NCBI RefSeq assembly: GCF_000494755.1
Contig: NC_022657.1
Span: 507,501-571,500, forward strand
From: Amorphoplanes friuliensis DSM 7358
GTDB taxonomy: Bacteria; Actinomycetota; Actinomycetes; Mycobacteriales; Micromonosporaceae
Direction: 5' to 3'
DNA: 64,000 bases
Each line of letters starts with the position of its first letter. Within the stretch, counting starts at the first letter, position 1. Made by a program: the position numbers and the translations under genes. Below are positions 16,407 to 25,700 of the stretch, one piece after another. The notes below the pieces were generated by a model. That model saw nothing but the letters and a program-made list of their open reading frames with translations. It ran no database searches and was not told the DNA's origin.

Positions 16407-17370
16407 GGTCACTCCCGGCACGTTGCAGTGCGGCCATCGCCCGGTGCACGGCAACGGCGTCGATGTCCCAGCCGGTGTACGCGATGGCCCGCAGATGTGC
16501 GAGCAGGTCCGGATCGGTCAGCACCCCGTGCTGCTCGACCTGGCTGACGACGCTGTCGGGCCAGACCCACCAGCCGTCGGTGAACAGCGCCGCCTGCTGC
16601 GCGGGATCGGTCGCCATGACGGCGGCCGAGCGCAGGTAGTCCGAGGCGGCGGCCTGCTCGTCGGGGCTCAGCCTCTCCTCGGTGCCGGTCGGCCGGTCGA
16701 CCGCAAAACGGATGTCCGGCGTGGGGTAGGACGCCCAGATCAGCGCCGCGTGCGCCCGGGCAGCCCACTGGTAGGAGGGCAGCGGCAGACCGGGCCGGTA
16801 GACCTCGATCTGCGAGATCCGGTCACCGGCGTCGAGCAGCGCCCGTTGCACGTCGGCGGTGATCAGCGGCAGGTCGGCGGGGGCCACGTCGATCTCGACC
16901 ACGTAGATCCGGGCGGCCGAGGCGGTGCCGGCCGCGTCGACGGAGATGCGCCAGCAGCGCCACACGCCGACGGTCTCCTTCAGGTCCAGCGCCTCGAGCA
17001 CCACGGCGTCGTACGCGTCGGTCGCCTCCGCGTCCCCGGTCACGTCGAGCAGCGGCGGGATCACCTCACCGGCCAGTTGCAGGGTCGCGGGCGGTACGGC
17101 GATGAACGGCGTACCGGGTGCGGCATCCACCGGGCCGTCCGCGGGCCGGGGCATCGGCGTGCCCGGTGGCGCACACGCGCGGAGGACATCGATCTCGTCG
17201 GCGGTCGTCGGGAAACGACCGGCCAGCCGCGCGGCACATTCGCCGAACCGTCCCTCGGCGAGCCGCAGCCGAAGGTCGGTCAGTTCGGCGTCGGTGATCC
17301 GGCCGGCGGCCCGCAGCAGCAGCAGGTGCAGCTGGGCGGGCGCGGGCAGACCGGCAAGAGGCCCGGTCAT
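16393..17370 (-). CDS. Toxin-operon paralogue 3, unknown family
   Basis: 325 residues, soluble, no signal peptide. It is clearly paralogous to the genes at 17855 and 18704. Shared landmarks: a short helical N-terminus (LHLLLLRAAGR and LRLRLAEGRFGE), a central VGVWRCWRISVD followed by RIYVVEID, the LPSYQWAARAHAALIWA segment, and the C-terminal DGWWVWPDSVVSQVEQHG...HLRAIAYTGWD with HRAMAAL. I do not recognise the family. Threefold presence directly downstream of the toxin suggests immunity, chaperone or T7SS adaptor roles. Start ATG overlaps the previous stop (ATGA). Confidence 0.8.
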   Translation of the reverse strand: MTGPLAGLPAPAQLHLLLLRAAGRITDAELTDLRLRLAEGRFGECAARLAGRFPTTADEIDVLRACAPPGTPMPRPADGPVDAAPGTPFIAVPPATLQLAGEVIPPLLDVTGDAEATDAYDAVVLEALDLKETVGVWRCWRISVDAAGTASAARIYVVEIDVAPADLPLITADVQRALLDAGDRISQIEVYRPGLPLPSYQWAARAHAALIWASYPTPDIRFAVDRPTGTEERLSPDEQAAASDYLRSAAVMATDPAQQAALFTDGWWVWPDSVVSQVEQHGVLTDPDLLAHLRAIAYTGWDIDAVAVHRAMAALQRAGSDRGPR

Positions 17371-17858
17371 CGTGCGGTCTCCCGGACGAAGGCGCCGGCC
17401 AGGCGTACCGGTGCCGGACCGCCGGGATTGATCAGCAGGTCCCAGTCCGCCAGGACGGCGAGAACGTCGGTGAGCCCGGCCTGCCGCCAGTCCGGTGCGG
17501 AGACCCGGGAGCGGTGCAGCGCGCTGGTCGTGACGACAACGCAGGAGTCCTGGATCAGCGGCCGGCCGTCACCGTTCAGCGCGAGGTCGACGACGGTGTC
17601 ACGCAGCACCGCCTGCAGATCTTCCAGCTCGGCGTCGCCGCGCAGCGCCAGCCGCAGCAGCGCGTCGACCGGGTCGGACGGCGAGTTCTCGTACCGCGGG
17701 ACGTATTCGGGGTTGCTGCGGAACGGGCCGACCGACCCGTCGGCCTGGCGCGGCCACAGACCGATGACGGCCTCGAAGGGCGGCGTCGCGGTGCTGTCGT
17801 CCGGCTGCCATTCCGGGTCCAGCAGCAGAAAGTGATCATCCACGAGCACCGGCGTCAC
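17367..17858 (-). CDS. Type VII secretion-associated protein (SseB-like)
   Basis: 163 residues, soluble. The layout resembles actinobacterial proteins annotated as 'type VII secretion system-associated': LLLDPEWQPDD, FEAVIGLWPRQADG, a short NPEYVPR segment, SDPVDALLRLALRGD, and the C-terminal LLINPGGPAPVRL. The ending, with NPGGP, is like the SseB/enhanced-serine-sensitivity fold. It overlaps both neighbours by 4 bases (GTGA and ATGA), so it is an integral member of the toxin operon. A substrate-specific adaptor or chaperone for T7SS is inferred, not shown. Confidence 0.65.
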   Translation of the reverse strand: MTPVLVDDHFLLLDPEWQPDDSTATPPFEAVIGLWPRQADGSVGPFRSNPEYVPRYENSPSDPVDALLRLALRGDAELEDLQAVLRDTVVDLALNGDGRPLIQDSCVVVTTSALHRSRVSAPDWRQAGLTDVLAVLADWDLLINPGGPAPVRLAGAFVRETAR

Positions 17859-18574
17859 CCCTGCACCCGGACAGCGGCGGCCGACTGGAACAGCGCTGCG
17901 AGGGCCCGGTGCTCACCGGCCGCATCGGTGGCCGGGCGGCCGGCTGCGCGCAGGTGCGCGAGAAACTCCGTGCCCGGGGCCAGGCCGTAGGTGCGCAGGT
18001 AGTAGGAGACCGACTCTGTCCAGATCCAGCGGCCGTCGGTGCGGTAACTCATCGGGACAACCGCGCCGCGCGCCGGGTCGACCACGTCGGTCAGCCGGTC
18101 GGCCGTGGCCAGAATCGGTGAACCCCCGTCGAGGCGGTCGGCGATCCGGTCGCGGTCCGGGTCGTCCAGGCGTACGTGCGCCGGGTCGAATCCCGCGTTG
18201 CTGTCGAAGACCGGTGCCACCCGCAGCGGCGCGGGATCGGCGGCCGTCCACAGCAGAGCGCCGGAGTTGCGGGCGCGCCGCAGCTCGGCCGGCACCTCGT
18301 CACCGGTCCGGTAGACCAGGGCGTCGAGGCCGTCCGGAGCCGCGGCCGCGGTCTCCAGCACGTAGAGGCGTACCGGAGGGGAGTCGGGCGTGAGCCGCCA
18401 CACCCGCCAGAGGGCGACCGAGCCGGAAGCACCGGTCACGGCGTCGACGGCGGCCTTGTCGGCGTCGTCGAGCAGGGACCGGCCGACCAGGTCCAGCAGC
18501 GGCGGTACGGCGGTGCCGAAGGTCCCGGGGTCGGGAAGCGCCGGCACGAACACCGCAAGATCCTGGTCGATCAT
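17855..18574 (-). CDS. Toxin-operon paralogue 2 (short form), unknown family
   Basis: 239 residues. It matches the central and C-terminal parts of the paralogues at 16393 and 18704 (SVALWRVWRLTPDS, VRLYVLET, RRARNSGALLWTA, VVPMSYRTDGRWIWTESVSYY, HLRAAGRPATD, HRALAALF) but lacks their helical N-terminal domain of about 90 residues. ATG 18574 is preferred: GAGGGTG lies just upstream, whereas GTG 18583 would have no spacer. The 129-base gap before it (18575-18703) is the largest within the operon and shows no gene. Function unknown. Confidence 0.8.
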   Translation of the reverse strand: MIDQDLAVFVPALPDPGTFGTAVPPLLDLVGRSLLDDADKAAVDAVTGASGSVALWRVWRLTPDSPPVRLYVLETAAAAPDGLDALVYRTGDEVPAELRRARNSGALLWTAADPAPLRVAPVFDSNAGFDPAHVRLDDPDRDRIADRLDGGSPILATADRLTDVVDPARGAVVPMSYRTDGRWIWTESVSYYLRTYGLAPGTEFLAHLRAAGRPATDAAGEHRALAALFQSAAAVRVQG

Positions 18575-18703
18575 CACCGTCACCCTCGTGTTGTGCCGCG
18601 CCCGTCCGGCACGACCCCGATCAGCATTCGAACATGACAGGACCGGTGCGCGGCGTGGCCCGGACGTGGTGCTGCCCCAACGGTCCCGCGGCCGAACCCG
18701 TTC

Positions 18704-19744
18704 TTACCCCGGGTCGGCGAGGACACTCATCGCCCGGTGCTCGGCCACGGCGTCGACCGTCGGTAGCCGGTAGTCGAGCGCGCGGATGTGGGCCAGGAAC
18801 TCCTCGTCGGGGCTCAGCGCGTACGTGCTCAGGTAGTAGGCGACCGTGTCCGTCCAGATCCAGCGGCCGTCGGTGCGGAAGCTCATCGGCACGACGGCAC
18901 CGGCGCCCGGGTCGAAGACGTCCGTCTCCTTGGCGGTCGTTGCGAGCAGCACCTGACCACCCTCCAGATAAGCGAGCACCTGGGCCGGTTCGGTGCCCGC
19001 CGAGAGCACCGGATGGTCGGCCCGGAACTGCCCGCCCCCGGCGTCGTAGGAGTCGAAGACCCGCGCGATGGTGATCGGCTGCGCCTTCGCAGTGGCCCAC
19101 AGCAAGGCCGATCGCCCCCGGGCCAGGCGCTGATAGGACGGCAGTTCAACACCTGTCGTGTACGCCTCGACCTGCGGGTGTTCGACCCCGGCGGCTTCCA
19201 GGGCGTTCTGCAGTGCAGCGGTCGCGGACGGCAGCAGGGCGGGATCGGCGCTGGTCTCCAGCACGTGGACGCGGACCGGTCCACCCGCGGCCCGGTCCGG
19301 CTGCGGTGACCGCCAGACCCGCCACAGGGCCACCGGGCCGGTCACCTCGTCCAGGGCGGCGACGGCGGCCGCGTCCTCCGCATCGAGTTCGGCGGTGGTC
19401 AGATCGAGCAGCAGGGGCGCGGGGGCGGGGGAGAACGGCTCCGGGCGTACGGGTGCGAAGTCGAACGCCGGATGTGCGGCCGGATCACCGGCCGGAGTGG
19501 CACCGGCCAGCTGCGTGACCTGGCTGACGTCCGGCAGGGTGCGGACGAGCAGCTCGGCGTCGTCGGGCCGGATCGGCACCCGGTCCGCGAGCACCGTGCC
19601 GAGGACCGCCCGCGCCGCCTCGGTCACCCGCCCCTCGGCGAGCCACTGCCGCGCGGCGCTGACCACGTCGTCCGGTGCCCAGCCGGCCACCCGCAGCAGC
19701 AGCTGGTGATGCCGTGTGAGCAGCTCATCGTCGGGCTGCGCCAT
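18704..19744 (-). CDS. Toxin-operon paralogue 1, unknown family
   Basis: 346 residues, soluble. An N-terminal helical domain (HHQLLLRVAGW, AARQWLAEGRVTEAARAV) is followed by a Pro/Ala linker and the conserved region: PVALWRVWRSPQPD, VRVHVLETSADP, LPSYQRLARGRSALLWAT, GAVVPMSFRTDGRWIWTD, YYLSTYALSPDEEFLAHI, HRAMSVL. Family not recognised. Start: ATG 19744, because AGGAGG lies five bases upstream; an ATG at 19765 overlaps the giant gene's stop (TGATG). Being the first gene after the 21-kb toxin gene, it is a prime immunity or chaperone candidate. Confidence 0.85.
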   Translation of the reverse strand: MAQPDDELLTRHHQLLLRVAGWAPDDVVSAARQWLAEGRVTEAARAVLGTVLADRVPIRPDDAELLVRTLPDVSQVTQLAGATPAGDPAAHPAFDFAPVRPEPFSPAPAPLLLDLTTAELDAEDAAAVAALDEVTGPVALWRVWRSPQPDRAAGGPVRVHVLETSADPALLPSATAALQNALEAAGVEHPQVEAYTTGVELPSYQRLARGRSALLWATAKAQPITIARVFDSYDAGGGQFRADHPVLSAGTEPAQVLAYLEGGQVLLATTAKETDVFDPGAGAVVPMSFRTDGRWIWTDTVAYYLSTYALSPDEEFLAHIRALDYRLPTVDAVAEHRAMSVLADPG

Positions 19745-19764
19745 CGTCGCCTCCTGGGAGTCCA

Positions 19765-22700
19765 TCAGCCGGCCCAACCGGCCCACAGCTGGGGGTCGTA
19801 CCCGATCGGGCGGATCTCCTCCGCCACGATGTGCCGGTAGCCGCCCTTGTCCGGGTCGTAGCGTTTGGTCACCTTGACCACCCGGAACCGCGTGCCGGGC
19901 AGCAGCAGCACCTCGGCCTCGGTGACGAAGACCGAGAAGATGTCGATGTCGCGGCCACCGTAACCCTTGAGGCGCAGGTCGAGCAGCATCGCCGGCTCGC
20001 TGTCGGGCATGAACCCGATGCCGTTGTCCTTGACCCGGCTGGTGCTGGTCAGGCTCTTCACCGAGAACTCGTGACCGACCTGGTACTCGGCCTTGTCGGG
20101 GTTGCCGCGGTAGGTCGAGATGTCGCGGGCGGCCGGCAGCATCCGCAGCCCGTCGACCGCCATGTCGTTGTGGATCCGCATCTCGCGGAAGACGGACGGC
20201 GCGATCAGCCGGGCCCGCTCCTCCATCTGCGCCGTCAGGCTCTTCGCCTTCCACGGCTCGTAGTAGTCGATGTACGGCACGCTGCGGTACCGCGCCCGCA
20301 GATCGGCGAGGACCGGGTCGTACTTGAGGAAGCCGGCGGTGTTGGGGCCGTTCTGCGCGCCGCCCTTGATGTCCTTGCCGACCAGCTTGAGCAGCTTCTT
20401 CTCGGTGCTCAGCGACATCGTCGGCGACTCGTGGTTGGCCTCGCGTTCCAGGGCCGCGTTCATCAGCGGGTAGTTGCCGCTGGTGTACATCCAGACCGCG
20501 AAGATCTGCGCCTTGCTGATGCGGAACAGCATCTGGCGGATGTCGGCGTCGTTGCGCCGCTCCCAGTTGATCAGCTGCCGGGTCGGGTTCTTCTGGTCCC
20601 AGGCCATCGCCAGCAGGTTGTCGTAGAGCGTGTTGAAGCGGGCGCGCTCGGTGGAGTTGATGGCGCCGAACGACCCCAGTTCACCCTTGACCCGCTGCCA
20701 GTAGAGCGACTCGTACGGGGTGTGCTTGCGCCGGGTGTTCGGGCCCAGGTCACCCCACTTGTTGCCGTTGACGATGCCGGAGTGGATCAGCCGCGCGTAG
20801 ACCTCCTCGGCCGAGCTGATGCTGGAGATCCGCACACCGCGGATGGCGGTGTCGGCCACCTCGGCGCCGACCATCAGCTTCCGCAGGTAGCTGTTGTTCT
20901 TGGGCAGCATCATCCAGCCGGAGAACGCCTGCAGGAAGTCGGCCGTCTTCGCGTTGGTGATGTTGAGCAGCCGGTACATCGTCATCATCCGGGCGGCCTT
21001 CCACGACAGCTCGTCGCGGGCCAGCGCGGCCAGGTTGGCCAGGTCGGCCTTGGTCGGGTTGAGCCCGACCAGCTGTGAGGCGAGGACGTCCGGCGCGAAG
21101 ATGTCGCGGTTCGCCTTGGTGATGACCACACCGTTGTCCTCGAGCACGTCGCGGACCCTGTTGCGCAGCGCGGGATTGTCCACGAACGCGCGCATCTTCT
21201 TCAGCTGTGGCGTCCAGAGCCCGAGCTGGTCGGACAGCGCCCACTTCCTGTCGTTGAAGATGTCCTGGACCAGAGCCTTGAAGATGCTCTCCTGCCCGCC
21301 GTCGATCGACGCGGTGGCGGTGAAGACGGCGGACATCTGCACACCGACGTTGTCCGAGTCGAGTTGCTGGAACACCGGATGGCCCTTCACCCACGCGGCG
21401 TTCTGGTGGTGGTAGGTCAGGATGACCGCGCGCAGCTTCTGCGCCGCCAGCTGCACAGCGGTGTGGGCCCGCTGCGACTTGCGGAACGTCTCGCCGAGCC
21501 GGTCCTCGTACTCGATCTCCAGGGGTCTGACCCGCGGTTTCATCCCCTGCTCGTCGAGCATCGGCCGCTGTTGGTAGGGCCGCCCCCACGGCGCCCAGCG
21601 CTGCGCGTCGGCGAGGTCGGCCGTCAACGGGTTCGGTGCCGTCTGCGTGAGGAACTGGACCGGCTCGCCGACCTCCTCGACCTCGGCCGGGCTCGCCACG
21701 AAGGTGTGCCAGGCGCCGGTCGGCGGGAGCTTCGGCTTCGGACGGCCGTCCGGGGTGTAGCCGACCGTGCCCGACACGTACGCGTGCCCGCCCGGTGTGG
21801 TCCAGGCGGCGTGGTCCGGTGCCGTGATGCGCGTGCCGGGGAGGTGACGGGCGAGTTGGGCGGCGTACCCGTCCGGACGGCCGGTGTCGCAGACGACCAG
21901 CGTGATCGGCTGCCCGTGCCAGGCCGGGTCCTGGCGGATCAGGTCGGCGAGGTGCTCCGCGGGAATCGTCACGTCGTTGACGACCACACCGTCGGCGGTG
22001 CCGTGCGCATAGAGCGTGTAGTGCCCGGGGTGCGCCGGCATGGCCCGGGTGGCCGCCTCCTCGGGGTTCAGCAGTGAGCGCACCACGGTCGGCTCGGGCG
22101 ACACCGAGGGCTCGTCCTCGATCTGGCGCTCGAACGCGACGGGCTCGGCGTCGAGGTCGACCAGATCGGCGTCCGGGTCGAAACCGGCCGGCGGGATCTC
22201 GGTGGCGACGATGTGCCTGTACGGCCCGTCGAGGTCGTCCACGTCGGTCACCTCGTCGACGCGGAACCTCGTCCCCGGCAGCAGCAGCACCTCGGCCTCG
22301 ACCGGGAACGCCGAGAAGATGTTGATGTCGCGGCCGCCGTACCCGGTGAGCCGCAGGTCGAGCAGCATCCGTGGTCCGGACGAGGGCAGGAACTCGACGG
22401 CCTGGCGGTTGTCGCGGCTGGTGCTGGTCAGGCTCTTCACCGCGAACTCGTGACCCACCACCAGTGCCGGCTGGTCCTCGTTGCCCCGGAAGACCGCGGT
22501 GTCCCGGGTCGCCGGCAGCCGGCGCAGGCCGTCGATGGCCATGTCGCCGTGGATGCGCATCTCCTGGAAGACCTCGGGTGCGATCTCGGCGTTGCGCTCG
22601 TGCATCCGGTTCGCGACGGCGTCGAGAACGAAGTCGCCGGTCTGGAGTTCGAGGGTGCGGCGGTAGATGCGGCGCAGATCGGCCAGGCGCGGGTCGTACT

Positions 22701-25700
22701 TGAGGATGCCCGCGGTGTTGGGGCCGTTCTGCGCACCCTGCCGCAGATCCTTGTCGGTGATCTTCGTGAGCTTGCGGTGGACCTCGTCGGGCGTCTCCGG
22801 TGCGGCGTGGTCCGACGGCTGCTCCAGAACGGCGTTGACCAGCGGATAGTTGCCGTTCGTGTACATGTAGACGGCCGCCGCCTGAGCCGGGCTGACCCGG
22901 GCGAGCACGTCGGCCAGGGTCATGCCGTTGCGCGTCTCCCAGTCGGCGTAGACCTGCTTGTCCTCCGGCGGCACCGACGGGTCGTTGCTGCTGACGATGT
23001 TCAGGTTCTCGTAGATGGCGGCGATGTCGGCCTGCTCGTCCGCACCGACACTGGCGAACGAGCCGAACCGGCCGTCGAGCCGCTGCTGGTAGAGCGCCTC
23101 GTACGGCGTCCGGGGGCCGGTGCCCGCGCGGGCCAGTTCGGCGTACCGCTGGGGGCCCTGCGGCTCGGTCAGCAGCGGGCGCTCGGCGAAGGGCCGTCCC
23201 CACGGTGCCATGCGGTCGGCGTCGTACAGCTCGGGGTTCAGGGGCCTGGTCGCGGTGGTGCCGGAGAGGTACGGGCCGGTCCGCGTACCGGTGGTGTCGG
23301 AAGGTTGGTAGTAGGTCCGCCAGCTGCCGGTGGGTGGCAGCTGGGGGCGCGGGCGGCCGTCCGGGTCGTAACCCGCAGTGCCGGTGACAAACGCTTCCCC
23401 CGACGGTGTTGTCCACACGGGACCGTCCGGGGCGTGGATCGTCGTGCCCGGGAGCAGCTCCGACAGGCGGTGGGCGTACCCCTGGGGGATGCCGGTGTCG
23501 CACGCGGCGAGCGTGATCGGCTGCCCGTGCCACGCGGGGTCGGTCCGGACGAAGTCGGCGAGCTGCTCGGGGGTCATCGGCCGGCCGTCGCGGACCACCC
23601 CGTCGGCCGTGCCGTGCGCCAGCAGGGTGAAGTGCCCCGCCGGCCCGGGGAACGGGCTCTGGATGCCCGGGTCGAGGAAGCTCCGCGTGACGGAGACGTC
23701 CGCCGGGCGATCACCAGCCGGGGTGTCCAGGCCGATCCGCGCCAGGCTGTCGTAGAGCTCGTCCGACGACGTCAGGTCGTGCAGGCGCAGGCCCGGGAGG
23801 GGGACACCGGCGATCTCGCCGCCGCGCAGGATCTCGTAGAGCGAGTGGTCGTCGGCCGCCATCATCCAGCCGGCGAGCGCACCGAGGAATTCCTGCTCGG
23901 AGACGCCGGGCACGTTCAGCCAGCGGAACGCGGTCAGCAACCGGCTCGTGGTCAGCGAGGGCCCGGCCGTCACCGGGATCGCGGCGTCGTCGTGCACCTC
24001 CTTGTACCAGTCGCTCGTCGTGTCGAACGCGAAGTACGAGTGCCCGCTGACCCACGGCAGCGGCAACTCGGGACCCTGCTCGTCGGGCCGCAGCCAGGAG
24101 CGCCACGGCTCGGTGTGCTCGGCCGTGCCCTCCTCGGTGTCGACGACAAACGGCTTCTGACCGGGCCGTTGCAGGTACGCGGTCTCGTACCGGCCCAGCT
24201 CGGCACCGGACGTCCGCAGTTGCCGCGGGGTGACGGCCTGCGGGCCGCGCTTCTGGTCGCGTTCGCTGCGGGCGACCCGGCGGCTGCGCTGCTGCTCGGA
24301 CGCGTCCGCCTGCCAGTGCTGCGACCGCGCGATCAGGTTGGCCGGCGTGAACGGATCGTCGGTCAGCGGGGCCGGGTTCTTCCCCTGCGCGGTCAGGGCC
24401 GCGTTCACCGCCGGCCGCAGCGGGTTGTCCAGGAACTCCGCGTACGACCTGAGCTCCGCGGTGTTGAGCCCGAGCGCGTCCGAGCGGGCCCAGTCCTTGC
24501 TCCGGACGATGTCGAGCACCACGTCCTTGAGGCTGGGCTCACCCGCGGGTGGGGTGCGGTTGAAGTAGGCGCCGTTGTAGTACGCCGTCATGACCTCACG
24601 CAGGTTGCCGTCGGTGAGCAACGCGCGCAGGTCCTCGCCGGTGGTCTGCGTGCCGGCCTGCCCCGAGCTGTCCAGCAGGTCCTGGACGAACGACCGGCGT
24701 ACGCCCTGCGCGGGCGGGTTCGGGGTGACCTGGGCCAGCACCTCACGCAGCCGCTCGACGGTCCGCGTGGCCGCCTGCCGCACACGGTCCGACTGGTAGA
24801 GGTGGGTGGCGAGGCGTTGCTCGTACTGCTCGGCGGCCTCCTGCCGGGTCTCCGGGCGTCCGGGAGCCCGCGACGGGGTCTGCACCGGCGTGGCCTCGGT
24901 GGGTGCGGCCACGGTCACCGGCCGCGGCCCGGCCGTACGCGCGACGTCCGCGATCGTCGCGAGGTCGGTGTCGGTGAGGTAGTCGGCCGGACCCGTGCGC
25001 GCCTCGGTGCCCATCACCCCGGGACGGTCCGGAGTCCGGAAGAGACGGTCCGCCGAGCTGTAGCCCTCCTTCGCGCCGAGGAAGTGCAGCACCTCGTGGA
25101 CACCCACGTCGGGTGAGTCGGTCAGGTTCCAGCTGTGCTGATGGGTGTCGCCGCTGGTGGTGATCTCGACCGGCGGGTTGCGGTCCGGGTCGCCGTCCCA
25201 GTCGTCCAGCATGCCGTCGCGCCAGGCCGGTGTGTCGAAAGTGAGGTTGACCTGCAGCCGGTGGCCGTCGGCGAAGGTGTACCGGCCGTTGATGTTCTCC
25301 TCGACGGTCTGCCGGATCCTCTCGGCGTACTCCCGCCGGGCGTCGGCCGGAACCGTGTTGTTGCGGGAGACCAGGTCGAGGTGCACGTCGAAGGCCCGGA
25401 CCGGCCCGGGCAGCTCCCGCACCCGGAAGTTGATGGTGGTGTTCTCACCGCGCAGCAGGTGGGTGCCGCTGACGATCGGATCGGCCGCGGGATCAAAACG
25501 CTGGGTGCGCAGGTACGCCGGCGTCGCGCGGTCGTGGTCCTCCTGCCGGCGGGTCTTGTCGAGCTCGGCCTGATGGGCCCGCTGCGCGTCCCACCAGGCG
25601 TCCTCGGTGGTCCACTCCCGACCCCGCGTGGCCACCTCGGTCGCGGTCCGCCGCAGCTCCGGCGACAGGTCGGTGCCGGTGCGCTCGCGGGCGGCGGCGT

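Noticed and set aside
22213..25116. 2.9-kb plus-strand open frame antisense to the toxin C-terminal region
   Set aside because: Same reasoning: the minus frame carries the ART and His/Cys motifs; this one is a third-position shadow.
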